Origin: Micrasema longulum | Taxonomy: Eukaryota > Arthropoda > Insecta > Trichoptera > Brachycentridae | DNA: 64,000 nt | NCBI GenBank assembly: GCA_022494885.1 | Contig: JAGVSM010002911.1 | Location: 1-64,000, forward strand | Direction of reading: 5' to 3' | Part shown: positions 20,615-31,199 of the stretch, one piece after another | Position numbering within the stretch: position 1 is the stretch's first letter | How the letters are laid out: each line of letters opens with the position of its first letter | Position numbers and translations under genes: made by a program | Notes under the pieces: model-generated | Told to the model about the DNA's origin: nothing | The model's database searches: none | The model's input: the letters and a program-made list of their open reading frames with translations, nothing else

Positions 20615-22352
20615 CAGTAGCGAGCCGTGATATATTTTATAGGTAATCTATAAAAAATGTTCATTAATTTGTACTACATATAAGTACTTACATAACATGT
20701 AAGTAATGTAATTATAAATGACTTTTTTTTGTGGTTCTGTGAAAATCAACACAAACAACAATTTTTATTTACCACGCGATATACGTAGCTTTATTGTACA
20801 CTATTTTAATAGAATACTAAACTTGTGCAAAAGTTTATTAGAAAATACCACAATGACATTCAGCAGATATTTCCATTATGATCTGTCATTGACAGTACTG
20901 TCAAGACTTGAGCACTGGACAATTTCTTTTAAAATGAATAATGCCTAAAACGGCCACTGCAAACGCCACCTGTCCTATGTGATACATAATATGTCAACGG
21001 TATCCCATCAAAGAAAAATAGTCCTTTGGAAATAATGTTCGAAATACTAATTTCCAAATAGAGAATCTTCTAAAAATATTTGTAATCTGCAAGTTTGTTT
21101 TAGTACTTAAAAAAGCCGACTTGGGTTAAAGACGAAAAATACAGTGTATTTTTTTGTATGGAAGAATAAGCTGAGGTAATCGGCTATATTCATCGTTCAC
21201 TGAGAATGGGCTGGGCGCTGGCGCTGGGCGCACTTCATAGATATTTTTTTGTAGAAATATATAAACGGTTGATTCAACAAATAACAATTACTTTATTTAT
21301 TTTCCCATAAACATGGTTACTATGAGTTTTTATTATTAAAAGTCAAATATAATGGTAAGCACTGCATAATCGCTTACTTTGACGATTCGCCTCTGATGTA
21401 TATGCATGTGTATGCTGGGGCAAATCGTCCAAATAAGCGGTTGTGCACAGCGTAGCATTGTATTTGATTTTCGATAATAATGTTTTATGGTAACTATGTT
21501 TATGGGATAGCAAATGAAATAATTGTTTTTTATTATTAATCGCCACCACCTACAAAAAAATATCTATAAAGTGCGCCCAGCGCCCAGTTTGTTCTCAGTG
21601 AACGATACAACTGGCATATAATCTCAGATTATTCCTCAATACAATAAATTCCACTGTATTTTTCATCTTTAACCCAGTTGCGGTTTTTTAGTTCTAAAAG
21701 AAGCTTGCAGATTACAAATATTTTTTGAAAACTAGTATTTTGAACATTATTTCCGAAGGACTATTTTTTATTTATTACTGTTGACATATTGTCACATAAG
21801 ATATGTGGCGGTCAAAATGGTCGTATTTGGCATTATTTATTTTAAAAATCAGCCAGTGCTCAGTGTTGACATTCCAATCGTAATAAAAATATCTGCTGAA
21901 TGTCATTGTGATGTTTTTTTTAAACGTTTGTAAGTGTTGTATTAAAATAGTATAAAATAAAGCTACGTGTATCGCAAAGTCAATAAAAATTGTTGTTTGA
22001 GTTAATTTTCAAAGAACCACGGAAAAAATAGCCATTTACAATTGTATTACTCATATAATTTTACATTACATTTTTTTACATTTTTACATTTTTTTTTGCA
22101 CCACAACAGGCCAGGAGGCCTAATTACAGTGGTGAATTACATCACAGAGCACCCAGGCTTCAGAAAAATCACATTTTTAATTTTTGTGTTTTCACCGGGA
22201 ATCGAACCCGGAACCTTCCGTGCGTGAGTCTAGCGTCTTGACCACTACACCATGGAGGCCGCGTTCAATAATATTATGCGCTTATATGTAGGTACAAATT
22301 AACTGATATTTTTTTGTATATTACGTATAAAAAAAGTCACCGCTCGCCACAG
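20615..22352. mobile_element. hAT-like foldback element, 1.74 kb, nearly palindromic
   Basis: The left end CAGTAGCGAGCCGTGA mirrors the right end (reverse complement CTGTGGCGAGCGGTGAC). Homology between arms continues inward to about 21390 and 21421. Matching blocks include 'gtggttctgtgaaaat', 'cattcagcagatat', 'gtaatctgcaag', 'tcgttcactgagaa' and 'cataaacatggttac'. Terminal CAG and a diverged 8-bp flank (ttgtatat/gtgtatgg) fit hAT. No transposase is encoded. A SINE interrupts the right arm. Confidence 0.85.
22085..22263 (-). mobile_element. tRNA-derived SINE inserted in the hAT foldback arm
   Basis: On the minus strand the head reads 'ggtgtagtggtcaagac' (D arm and A box), then a perfect T arm, CCGGGTTCGATTCCCGG. 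An A-rich 3' tail lies at the left end. The anticodon and acceptor stems do not pair, so it is not a functional tRNA gene. It is absent from the opposite arm of the palindrome, so it inserted after the foldback formed. Confidence 0.8.
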
Positions 22353-22359
22353 GTGTATG

Positions 22360-22900
22360 GATGACACAAAATTTGCATTCGATATTTTTAAATCATAAAT
22401 TATTATTTTTTCATCATTTTTTTTTTCCTAATTGGTTATTTTTATGTATAAAAAAATATGTTGTTATATTAAAAACGAATGCTGTATGTTTTTCATAACA
22501 AAATAAAAATAGAAAAGTGTTTTGAAAAACGTAACTTTTTACATAAGATTAGATTTTTCGATGTGATCACTCGTAATGCTTTTATGTTAAAATAATTAAA
22601 TAATAACGCCGGCGCGACGCTTTAACCTTAGTTCTTTTAAAAGAGAAAACTGTAATTTGTGTGATCATGATACGTGATTAATCAAAAGAAAGTTCTTTAT
22701 TTTGATATCGCATGTGTTCCAACAAAGAATAATAACAAAATACACGTTTGAACTTGGTAGAATGGTAAGAGTTTGAATATTTATCAGCTTAAGTATTTAT
22801 ATTAGTTGTCGTACCAAAGGGTACTGCAACTCGGTTAGGTCAAAACAACACTATCTTGAACATGCCGAAAACTGTTTAGACGAATACTTAGTTAAAATCA
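22360..22900. other. AT-rich stretch, nothing recognised
   Basis: No shared repeat or plausible gene. Confidence 0.4.
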
Positions 22901-22903
22901 AGT

Positions 22904-23698
22904 CTCTAGAGCAGTGTTTCCCAAGGTGCGTACGCCCCACTGGTGGGGCATAACGTCTCATTTGTGAGGCACCACGCTTTAGAGATGAGACACGTCGGCA
23001 TTCCACATATAAAGGGGAATACTCATCGGTCATACAAAAAAATGCCTGAGATGTACAAAATTTAAATATACGCCAAATTGTATTTACAATAGAATGAAAC
23101 CTGTTACAATTTCAATATTTATCTAAAAACACAAAAACTGTGCAGGATTTAGGAATAATGGCATGGATTTGCGATGAAACTAACACATAATATCCTAATA
23201 TTACTTTGCATGCCAGAAAATTATTATAACCTTTTCCCATATCTTATTTGGTGGAATGTAGTTTTAGCGCCATAAGCGATTTACTTACTAAAAAACGAAA
23301 TCGATTGGATAGAACTAATAGAGGTATTGAGGGGACCTAAGACTGAAAATAATTAAGTTAGATCCGGACATCAAATTTCTTTGTAGCAAGCGTAACTGAA
23401 TTAAATCATGAATTAGGCGTCAAGATATGTGTGTTTGTTCTCAATTTCAATAAATTTTCACTTGTATTTTATTATTGTTTTAATTTTGATTTTATTCTAC
23501 TTAATTACATTTTCAATTTGTGTTTTGTAATCATTTCAGTTAAAATATTTGTAAAAGAATTGGTTTTATTTAATTCAATTAGGGGTTTATATGTTTACGA
23601 ACATATTACAATATGCTTTGAAAATTGACTTGCTGTTTAATTAAAAAAGATGCCGGTGGGGCATGGCATAAAGAAGGCTGGGAAACACTGCTCTTGAG
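22904..23698. mobile_element. Non-autonomous hAT element with 8-bp duplication
   Basis: The left end CAGTGTTTCCCAAGG and right end CTGGGAAACACTG are inverted copies bounding 22912-23690. The flanks 'ctctagag' and 'ctcttgag' match at 7 of 8 positions, the expected hAT duplication length. 'ggtggggcat' also occurs near both ends. No transposase domain is visible in the 779 bp. Confidence 0.9.
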
Positions 23699-23699
23699 A

Positions 23700-24605
23700 G
23701 TGATGTAAATTATAGCTCGGTAGAATTTGGATTGTTGAGGGTTGTGGAGCTCGTACCTTAGTTGGAGATTAATAGAAGACACTACATTGATATTTTTAAT
23801 CTAATAGCTAAAAACATGAGAAAAAACATTAGTTCTTGCTAGCAGTCGCAGCGCGGGCGAAAAAACCGCTCCTAGCAAAATCCGGAGAGCCACTAACTTG
23901 TACTAACCGACCAACTGCGTCTGTCATAAGTACTGGCAACTTTGATGTTTACGCGTGTGAAGCTGGATTGTCTCTTTTGCTCCCAAATATACCTGTAGTA
24001 TCAAAAGTGAGACGAAAAGAGTGCGTGAGATAATGATATAATCGGTACACTTTTACTTAATACTCTACACAATGTGCTACACATTGGTTAACTTTATATT
24101 GTATTATCGATTTATGTCCGATTTGTGATAAAATGCTTTTTCTGTTCCTAATAAGTATTAATTATCTCATAAAAAAATATTATAACCGATACGTAAATGT
24201 ATAACGGAGGAAAAGCGAAAATTTTAACCGCTAATTCGTTATATTTATAGAGAGGTATTAAAAGTCATTAGACGTAATTTGTAAAAGCTACACATTACCG
24301 AAAAGGGAGAGTTAGATTGTTTCAATAGATGAGATTTCGATAAAAAATATCTGGTAAATCTAATTAATGGTTTTTACCAGAAAAAAATTAAGACTTTAAG
24401 TGCGTTCATGTTAACTTATAAAAACAAAACCTAGGAAGAATTTATGAGTTGATAAAGCTCAAAAAATAACACATAGCTGTATTTATGACCAGTTTTTTCA
24501 AATGATGTCATTTAGTGGGTTTTGTCAAAATACGGACGATATTATTAATTAAATTAATTACCTTACCCAAATACCCTTCATTTAGTACGATAATGCCATG
24601 GCTAG
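23700..24605. other. Unassigned stretch with a GC-richer frame
   Basis: Positions 23836-24033 hold a 65-codon frame in a patch richer in GC than its surroundings. It has no recognisable domain. A long-lost exon or element interior is possible, but nothing supports either. Confidence 0.3.
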
Positions 24606-24614
24606 CGTATTACA

Positions 24615-24690
24615 AAGACCATTTTTTTGCATGTGGGCACCGCCAAGGAGACTTAAGTCAGATGCGGTGAGATATTTGGCTGAGCTTTAA
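24615..24690 (-). repeat. Rep-3 fragment
   Basis: 'catgtgggcaccgc' through 'gatgcggt' matches the 9200-9245 part of Rep-3. Confidence 0.5.
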
Positions 24691-24944
24691 AATTCGTATT
24701 TAAAAATAGATGAGATCAGATAATAACATTCAGAAAAATAGAGAAATCACTCGCCATTTATTATGTTGCCACCGTGACAAATGACCATTTGATATTTAAA
24801 TATACGTATATATTTAATATTATTTAATTATAGTTTTAAACATGTTTACGTAATTATTGAGTCACTTACAAATTATGTGAATATATTTTTCGTTCAAACT
24901 ATTACGGTTTCCCTATATATAAAAAGCATGTCTCCATAACTGGG

Positions 24945-25080
24945 TGTATGAATTATAGATTGATTTGGTGTTTATTTTATCGAACTGTATATTTAAACTT
25001 ATATTATTAGAAATCAAACACTGATTTGAGTCTACTGAACACTTTTATTTTTACAAATATAATAAATATAAAAACCAATT
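24945..25080 (+). repeat. Rep-4 copy
   Basis: It matches the reverse complement of 52095-52245. Shared blocks are 'tggtgtttattttat', 'atttaaacttata', 'tttgagtctactgaacac' and 'tttttacaaata'. Family unknown. Confidence 0.65.
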
Positions 25081-25399
25081 GTAATATATAACCTATTATA
25101 ATATTATTGATATATTTTCAACAAAAATTATCTCAAGATATAAAACTATAAAGCTTCATTAATTATCTAAACATACGTACATGTATGTCAATAAATAATT
25201 TGTTATATTTTTTCCGATATTCAAATATAAATACCTAAATTCCCTATTACCTGTTTAACATTTAGCCTCGCCCTTAACCATTGGTTTTTCCCTCAATTAT
25301 GATTAATGTACAAGCTATAGTTCATAATATTGTTTTTATTTTCTACTTAAGTACCTTGAATTATATAACTATATAAGGACATTCAATCCATCTAATCTT

Positions 25400-26045
25400 C
25401 ACATTCGTTTGAAAATGCCATTACAAGGCAAAACAATAGTCAAGAAATTTTTCAATACTTTAGTAAAAAATGTAAGAAATAGGAGCGATAAATCATATGC
25501 TAAATAAAAGTACGTACTAAATCAAATAATACAAAATAAATAATAAAAAATAATAAAAAACATAAAAATATACATATTATAAAAGTAATTTTAAAGAAAC
25601 CCTCAACATTCACAACAGAAAGTCCATAAAAAATTATTGAAATTTCATACAGTAGACACTGTTTATAAAATAAATTTCATTTTACAAATTTATAAAGAAG
25701 AAAAAGTAAAGGATTTGAGATAAATAACTCACTCAAATACCAAAATAATTTTAAAATCCCCAAATCCCACACAAGTCATGGTCAAAATAGCTAAATCTTC
25801 AAAGGTGTCAAAAATTACAATACTCTCCCCAATGAACTAAAAACTGTTAAAACTAATATATCTGTAAATAAATTCAAAGGAAATCTTTTTTTTTTTGAAC
25901 AAGTGTGAAAATTGCATTAAGTTTCGATTAGTATGAATGTATTATTATTTTCTGTTTTTCTTTATATATCCTGTGGTTTTTGTTTTTTTTCTCATATACT
26001 TGTATATTAAAAATTATATAAACTCTAATAAATAAACAACTCTAA
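25400..26045 (+). mobile_element. LINE-E 3' portion
   Basis: A decayed reverse transcriptase C-terminus is followed by an AT-rich untranslated region with an 'ctaataaataaac' tail. The clearest coding part is at about 25700-25905. Confidence 0.75.
25700..25910 (+). pseudogene. LINE-E reverse transcriptase C-terminal fragment
   Basis: The translation contains NNFKIPKSHTSHGQNS, then IFKGVKNYNTLPNELKTVKT and VNKFKGNLFFFEQV. The GxKxYNxLPxxLK...FKxxL pattern is the usual end of CR1/Jockey-type LINE proteins. At least one stop lies within it and the polymerase is missing. Confidence 0.8.
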
Positions 26046-26261
26046 CAGTGTGACTCACTTTCCAACCACAAAAGTTAGTCTCTTTTGGAGAGTAACAGTT
26101 ATAACATTTACTAGGTGTATAAAAGTAGATTTGTATAGAATAAAAAAAAACATATTATTAATTATGAAATTTATTGATAAAAAATAAATAATAATAAAGC
26201 TGAGACTACGAATGGTCAAATGTCATAAAGGTATTAGGGTATATCTTGCTATACGATAAAT

Positions 26262-26545
26262 CTCACCCACACGATAAAGGTTTCAGCTCTTTTACTTCAC
26301 AAAAGTCAACAGATGGAAGAGTTGGGGAAATGTGGATGTTTAAATATAGGCAGAATAGTGAATTATAGTGTGTAAAGTGGCCATTTAAACCAGTCAATGA
26401 CAGGTCATAAGCCCCGTAATCGCCCAGGCTTCCATTATCCCTTTTAAAAAAAGGTTTTCCCTCTCTGTCGCTACAAATTTAGATCTGAGAAATTCTCTAG
26501 GTAGGAAATCCAGCCTGTCTACAAACATTTGGAAATACTGAAAAC
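26262..26545 (+). repeat. Rep-1 copy
   Basis: It begins at 'gataaatctcacccacac' and runs through 'ttcagctcttttacttcac', 'gtggccatttaaaccag', 'aatgacaggtcataagccc' and 'ttggaaatactgaaaac'. The short conserved frame is open over about 36 codons (KSHPHDKGFSSF, then QKSTDGR and MWMFKYRQNSE). It is then cut by a 9-bp gap relative to other copies. Confidence 0.85.
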
Positions 26546-26549
26546 ATTG

Positions 26550-27010
26550 TTGAATTCTTTCCGATTTTATTTTAACATTGATGACTAAATATTACATCGA
26601 AACATATGGAGTCAAAAAATGAAGTCTTTTTGTCATGTTGTTCTTGTAAAGATGGAAAGTGTGAAGTAAGATGGATACGACTTTTGAAACAAAAGAGAAG
26701 TGGACTTAAGGAAATATTATTTATTTAGTTATTTATGATATTATTCTTATTACATGCTTTACATGCTTTTTTGTATACTTTCCTATTAAATAATTTTATA
26801 TTTATTTAATCTTGTTTGAAAGAAGAAAGGAAGGATGGCTGATCTGGAGTTACTCCGTATGCATCCGCTTACGAAAGGATTTTTTAAGAAAGTTAACAAA
26901 AAAATAAAAATTCTTTTTACAGGTTCTTTTCATTATATATCTTTTTTGAAGTGGAATTATACGGAGTGGCTTTTCACGGGTACGTTTTTTTTTGCATTGT
27001 ATTTACTAAC
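26550..27010. other. AT-rich stretch, one short shared motif
   Basis: 'tatacggagtggcttttcac' at about 26955 is shared, inverted, with 6415-6440. The 99-codon frame at 26835 starts in unknown sequence and runs into the foldback element that follows, so it is not a gene. Confidence 0.4.
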
Positions 27011-27013
27011 ATA

Positions 27014-27374
27014 CAGGGTGTTTTTTAAACCCTGTCACTTCCGAAACCACGATGATCAGTATGGGCAAGAAGACATATTAGCATATTCAAAAACATATTT
27101 AGAACAAATAATTTTTTTTAATATAAAATATTAAAAAAACAAATGGTTGCTTACTTCTGCAGGGGAGAAGTGTGGGGAGCGCAGCGCAGTATCAGACTCC
27201 CCCCTTTCCCCTCCTCGTTACACCAAAACCAAAGTAAGCAGCCATTTGTTTTTTTTACATTTTATTTTTATTAATTTTATTCGTTCTAAAAAAATATTTT
27301 AATGTGCCAATATGTCTTCTTGCTCATACTGATCATCGTGGTTTCGGATGTGACAGGGTTTAATGAACACCCTT
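27014..27374. mobile_element. Foldback MITE, Tc1/mariner-like
   Basis: Arms of about 145 bp are inverted copies. They start CAGGGTGTTTTTTAAACCC on the left and, in reverse complement, AAGGGTGTTCATTAAACCC on the right. They share 'tccgaaaccacgatgatca' and 'gcaagaagacatatt'. A TA lies directly outside each end (27012-27013 and 27375-27376). The GC-richer loop at 27160-27230 has no coding capacity. Confidence 0.8.
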
Positions 27375-27479
27375 TATATACAGAAATCTTTAATTGGCCT
27401 ATAATTTTGGTTTATTTGTAAATATTGCTTTTTTTTGTTACAATGGGTGTTGTTTTTTTTTTAAATAAATAAAATTGTA

Positions 27480-27725
27480 AAAAAATATGAATAGCTTTTT
27501 TAATTTCTAAGAATTTTAAGTTGTATACTTTTAATACATTATTTTTGACATGAGGAACTTTTAATTCAGTATCTTTATTAAAGTTCTGATTATTTTCTAT
27601 CAGATAATTTACGATTTCAGATATATTATTATTATTTAGGCACCTTTAGTGTTCTTTTACGCTAATATTATAGTTTCCCTTTGATAATTTGTGATTTTTT
27701 CGAAGGCTAAATTTATGTAGGTTTT
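27480..27725 (-). pseudogene. PLE GIY-YIG endonuclease C-terminal fragment
   Basis: On the minus strand it reads NISVKEH, a stop, RCLNNNNISEIVNYLIENNQ, FNKDTELK and LKFLEIKKAI. This aligns with the 32.8-kb PLE (VRIKEHIRCLSNNNFSEFAN). The arginine of the R-x-KEH block is serine here, and one codon is a stop. The GIY and YIG motifs and the reverse transcriptase are missing. Confidence 0.8.
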
Positions 27726-28139
27726 GTAAAGTAATTCCCACTTCACTCGTTTAGTAAATGTCTTTATATATTTTTATCTCTTTAGGGTGTTAAGTTCGCA
27801 ATCTCATTAGTGTGGAAATCGATAAAAGCTCTTACAGAGAATAGATATAAAGTAGAGATACGTAGTGAGCGACCGAGTCAGAATGCAGGTCTTGCACAAA
27901 AAGTGGCCAATATCCCCTGGGGACCAAAAATACGTGACTGTTGTAGAAATGTACTTACGACTCGGAATACATAAAAACGACGCTTCAGAACCCAATTGCG
28001 CTAACTTGATTTTAAAAGTTTAAAATTTATGTCGGAAAATTAACGTTGAAAATTATTATTAGGTAAAAAGTTGACGCAACAAACTGTCAGTGTGCCACTT
28101 GACAAACACATTTGTTTATTAATTTATTAAAATTAATTT

Positions 28140-28240
28140 CTACGCATAATTTAGAAAAGTCGATAGATGGAAGAGTTAAATAAATATGAATGTTTAAACA
28201 CAAGCAGAATTGTAAAATATACAATGTTTAAAATGATCCC
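28140..28240 (+). repeat. Degenerate Rep-1 fragment
   Basis: 'aaagtcgatagatggaagag' and the following 'aatgtttaaacacaagcagaat' resemble the Rep-1 core with many substitutions. Confidence 0.5.
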
Positions 28241-28322
28241 TATTAAAAAAAATAAAGCGCACTAAGCCTCTAGAGGCTTGTCAGCATTTCAGAAAGAAAA
28301 TATATATTAAAGATTATGTGAA

Positions 28323-28675
28323 CTACTACTACTACTACCATCACATGAGAGAATGGACCACCACACACGTCTATCCTGGAATACATTCTTAGCTTCTTCT
28401 ACATTTATACATCTTGTCATACATGCCCTTCGGTTCTGTCTGCTTTTGACATGACCAGACTTAAGATTTTGGTTTATTTAATCATGCCACGTCTTCTTTG
28501 GTCGTCTTCGTCTCACGTTACCGTTCATTTTTGCCATATATACTTGTTTTACCATTCTTTCGTCATCCATTCGTTCTACGTGATCAAACCATCTCAGAGA
28601 CCCTTTCTTAATTTTATCAATTATACTTGACTCAGATTTACACTCTCGCCTGATTTCATCATTCAAACACAATTA
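28323..28675 (-). mobile_element. RTE-2 LINE 3' fragment
   Basis: Read leftward, the frame contains NDEIRRECKSESSIIDKIKK, SLRWFDHVERMDDERMVKQ and RRRRPKKTWHD, then breaks. The 3' end is 'gtgatggtagtagtag', a TAG-repeat tail, as at 60.86 kb. The element is truncated at 'aatgatgaaatc', the same point at which the inverted piece of the 60.5-kb copy ends. Confidence 0.85.
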
Positions 28676-28727
28676 AACACTATAACCAATTAAGAAGAAA
28701 TCTTTCTAGAATATTTTTTGTAAAGCT

Positions 28728-28792
28728 GGTGGGAATCGAACGAGTACCGGTTTTATAGTTGACCGTCAAAACAACTGCGCCGCGGCGCTGTC
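28728..28792 (-). mobile_element. tRNA-derived SINE head
   Basis: On the minus strand 'gcgcagttgttttgacggtc' (A-box side) is followed by a B-box-type CGTTCGATTCCCACC. No closing acceptor stem; interpreted as a SINE or tRNA relic. Confidence 0.6.
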
Positions 28793-28929
28793 ACTATTTA
28801 AAAAAAAACAATGACAGATCACATGCCCCGTAAATGCTTACATTTCTCTATTTTTATCTCACTCATCTCAAAATGTTCTCTTTTTTTATTGGAATATATG
28901 ACAATAGTTTAATGTGTATTATCTTTAAA

Positions 28930-29398
28930 TTTAAGATTGAATGAATGAAATAATTAATTTGAGTCCCCTGAAACATTATATATACAAGCAGTCATACTTG
29001 CTACCTAGATGGGTTCATGTTCATTCGGTTGTACATAGGAAAGTAAGTACTACTGACTTTGCAACAATAACCGATGAACCGGAGATTCAGTCTGTTTGTA
29101 TTGTATACTCATATAAATGTCTATTTATTTTTATTTTTGCTGAATTTTTGTGCCTAACAATGTGTGTCTATGTAATAAGATTTACAAACCTAAAATGCAT
29201 ATCTTTTTTACTACTTTTCTTCCATACTTCACTCTTTTACTGGAAATCTTTTATGCTTTTTTTTTTACTATTCATTACTTTTACTGAGTTTAACCATAAC
29301 AATAAACTATGTTTTCTTTATATTATATAACTTTGTATTTAACTTTAATTTTGTACGAATTGGCTACGGCCGATAGTTATAATAAATAAAGAAATAAA
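28930..29398 (+). mobile_element. Possible LINE 3' end
   Basis: The segment ends with 'ggctacggccgatagttat' and an 'aataaataaagaaataaaa' tail typical of LINE 3' ends. The 129-codon frame at 28941-29330 is hydrophobic and low-complexity at its end and matches nothing I know, so it is not called as a gene. Confidence 0.4.
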
Positions 29399-29469
29399 AT
29401 TATCTTTTGGGCATTTTGATAAGATTTACACCTCAGAGTAATATGGCCCCACAGGACAGCTGTAGAGCC

Positions 29470-30112
29470 ACCCATGCGGACAAAAATCATTCTAGGATTA
29501 TCAATCACAAAGTTAACTTTTTGTGTCGTTTCGCGTCTAGATTACTGTAATGGAATATACGCAAATCTCCCAAAATATCAAACTAATAAACTTCAATCTG
29601 TTTTCAATGCAGCACAAGGCTTATTACGGGAGGAAAAAAATATTCTCACATCTCACAACATCTTCCAGATTTGCACTGGTTAAAAAGCCCAGAGAGAATA
29701 AAATACAAACTTTGCTGGACAGTATTCAAATCCCTTCATGAAATGGCTCCAAAATACCTATCGGACCTTTGTATTAGGGAAAATACATGACAAAAAAAAT
29801 CTACTCTTAGGTCAGCATTTGATTCAGGAAGAGGAAAACTTGTCGAAATCGTGTTTTTGCCGCTGCCGGCCCCTCTGCCTCTAACCAATTGCCTTCAAAC
29901 TTACGAATCATCGACAGTCCCAGTCAGTTCAGATCCCAACTAAAATCCCACTTCTTTAGACTATCATACCCTCAATTTTAAACCTGGAAATATAATATAT
30001 CACTTTAGTTTAGATAGAATGTAAGTTTAGGTGTACAATTGTAAGGCGCCTTTGAGGTGATTTTTTACAAAAATGGCGCTATACAAATCAGCTAAATATT
30101 ATTATTATTACA
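29470..30112 (+). mobile_element. L2-like LINE 3' portion
   Basis: The reverse transcriptase C-terminus is followed by 'tggcgctatacaaatcagct' and a (tat)n tail at about 30095-30110. The 'GGCGCTATA...AAT' plus trinucleotide-tail ending is characteristic of L2-type LINEs. 5' truncated. Confidence 0.85.
29535..29790 (+). pseudogene. L2-like reverse transcriptase C-terminal fragment
   Basis: SRLDYCNGIYANLPKYQTNK and LQSVFNAAQGLL appear in one frame. After a shift near 29640 come HLPDLHWLKSPERIKYKL, CWTVFKSLHEMAPKYLSDLC and a stop. These are the SRLDYCNxLYxGLP, LQxVQNAA and LHWLPVxxRIxYK blocks of L2/CR1-type LINEs. The catalytic domain is not present. Confidence 0.9.
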
Positions 30113-30272
30113 GCAAAATAATGGGTGTAAATAGTCAGGTAAAAAATCGCAAACGCAAACCGAAACCGTCCGTTAAACGTTTGTTGTTAAACTAAAAATC
30201 AAACCAAAAATTTGCAGCGGTTTTATTCTATGAAATAGAGCAGAATTCCGTGTCTACATCTGTGGCGCCTAA

Positions 30273-30413
30273 TTATTCTGAGGACCTTACTTATAAACCT
30301 GGTATAAAGTTACGCCTAGGCATAGTGAAAGAATGCGGGTGGGAATACCATCCGTATTCTACCACTATGCCTAGGAATAACTATATACCAAGTTTATGAG
30401 GCTCTCAGATTTA
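30273..30413. mobile_element. Short hairpin MITE
   Basis: Inverted arms of about 60 bp share 'cctaggcatagtg' and 'ataaacctggtata' and meet near 30345. It is a self-complementary non-coding insertion. The superfamily cannot be set because no clear duplication was found. Confidence 0.7.
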
Positions 30414-30419
30414 TACGTT

Positions 30420-30865
30420 TGTTACCACAAATGTTGAACATAATTTACGTCAACTAATCAGGGTATTTTTGTACATCAGTATAGTTAGTAAATACAGCTA
30501 TAACAGTTGTATCTTTTTATAATTAAAAGATAAATAGCGCTAGATAATTCTAGCGTGTAAAACTTGTTTGATTGATTAACCGTCACAAATAATTCATTTT
30601 TTCTGTGAAAGGTTAAAAACTGTAATATATATAAATAAAATAGAAAACGTAGCAATAAAAACAAAATGTCGAATAAAAACGTGTTTCTGTGAACTAATAA
30701 AACAAGTTTATATCATAAAGTATGAATATTATTATATTTATGATTTAACTATTCGGCCAGGGGCGTATTGATAGAGCATTTAAAAAACATTTATTTACGA
30801 AAACATTTATTATTTCATTATTTATTTATTTAAATGTACAATACATTACCAATTACAATGTACAC
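30420..30865. other. AT-rich stretch, nothing recognised
   Basis: No shared repeat or coding frame was recognised. Confidence 0.4.
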
Positions 30866-30868
30866 ATA

Positions 30869-31192
30869 TTAACACTTTGTATCCCGGAGCCGTGTAAACA
30901 CGTGATTATATAACCGCGCGTTGTGTCCCGGCCCCGTGTTTTCACGTGGTTTACCAGCTGTCTAAAAACGTACATTTTATCGACTTCTAGTGACTTTTAT
31001 TTGTACTTTTTTACTACTGGTAAACTACGTGAAAACACGGGACCGGGACACAACGCATGTTTATATAATCACGTGTTTAGATGGCTCCGGGACAAAGCAC
31101 AAAAAAAGAGTGAGACCCTGTATGTGTGCGAACATTGCAATGTGGCTCTCCATAAAGGTATCATAAACTATCATACAAAAAAGATTTATTGA
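30869..31192 (+). mobile_element. piggyBac-type relic: foldback end plus transposase tail
   Basis: A TTAA at 30869 precedes inverted arms at 30873-30957 and 31017-31099. Each arm contains two related boxes of the 'cccggagccgtgt' and 'cccggccccgtgt' kind, each followed by 'cacgtg'. Directly after the right arm the frame continues into a piggyBac-type C-terminal cysteine region. TTAA target sites and subterminal repeats fit piggyBac, but a right terminus was not delimited. Confidence 0.6.
31100..31192 (+). pseudogene. piggyBac transposase C-terminal domain fragment
   Basis: The last 29 codons read KKSETLYVCEHCNVALHKG, then INYHTKKIY and a stop. CxxC, ALH and YHT are in the order seen in the cysteine-rich tail of piggyBac transposases, which binds the terminal repeats. 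The catalytic domain is absent; upstream codons of the same frame come from the inverted repeat. Confidence 0.65.
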
Positions 31193-31199
31193 ATTGTCT

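Noticed and set aside
22190..22263. Possible tRNA gene on the minus strand
   Set aside because: The T arm is perfect and the D arm good, but the acceptor and anticodon stems do not pair and a SINE body follows.
26835..27134. 99-codon frame starting MADLELLRMHPL
   Set aside because: It runs into the foldback MITE arm, and the start lies in unremarkable sequence with no known similarity.
28941..29330. 129-codon frame as a membrane protein gene
   Set aside because: The hydrophobic stretches follow T-rich composition, the frame overlaps a LINE-like 3' tail, and no family is recognisable.
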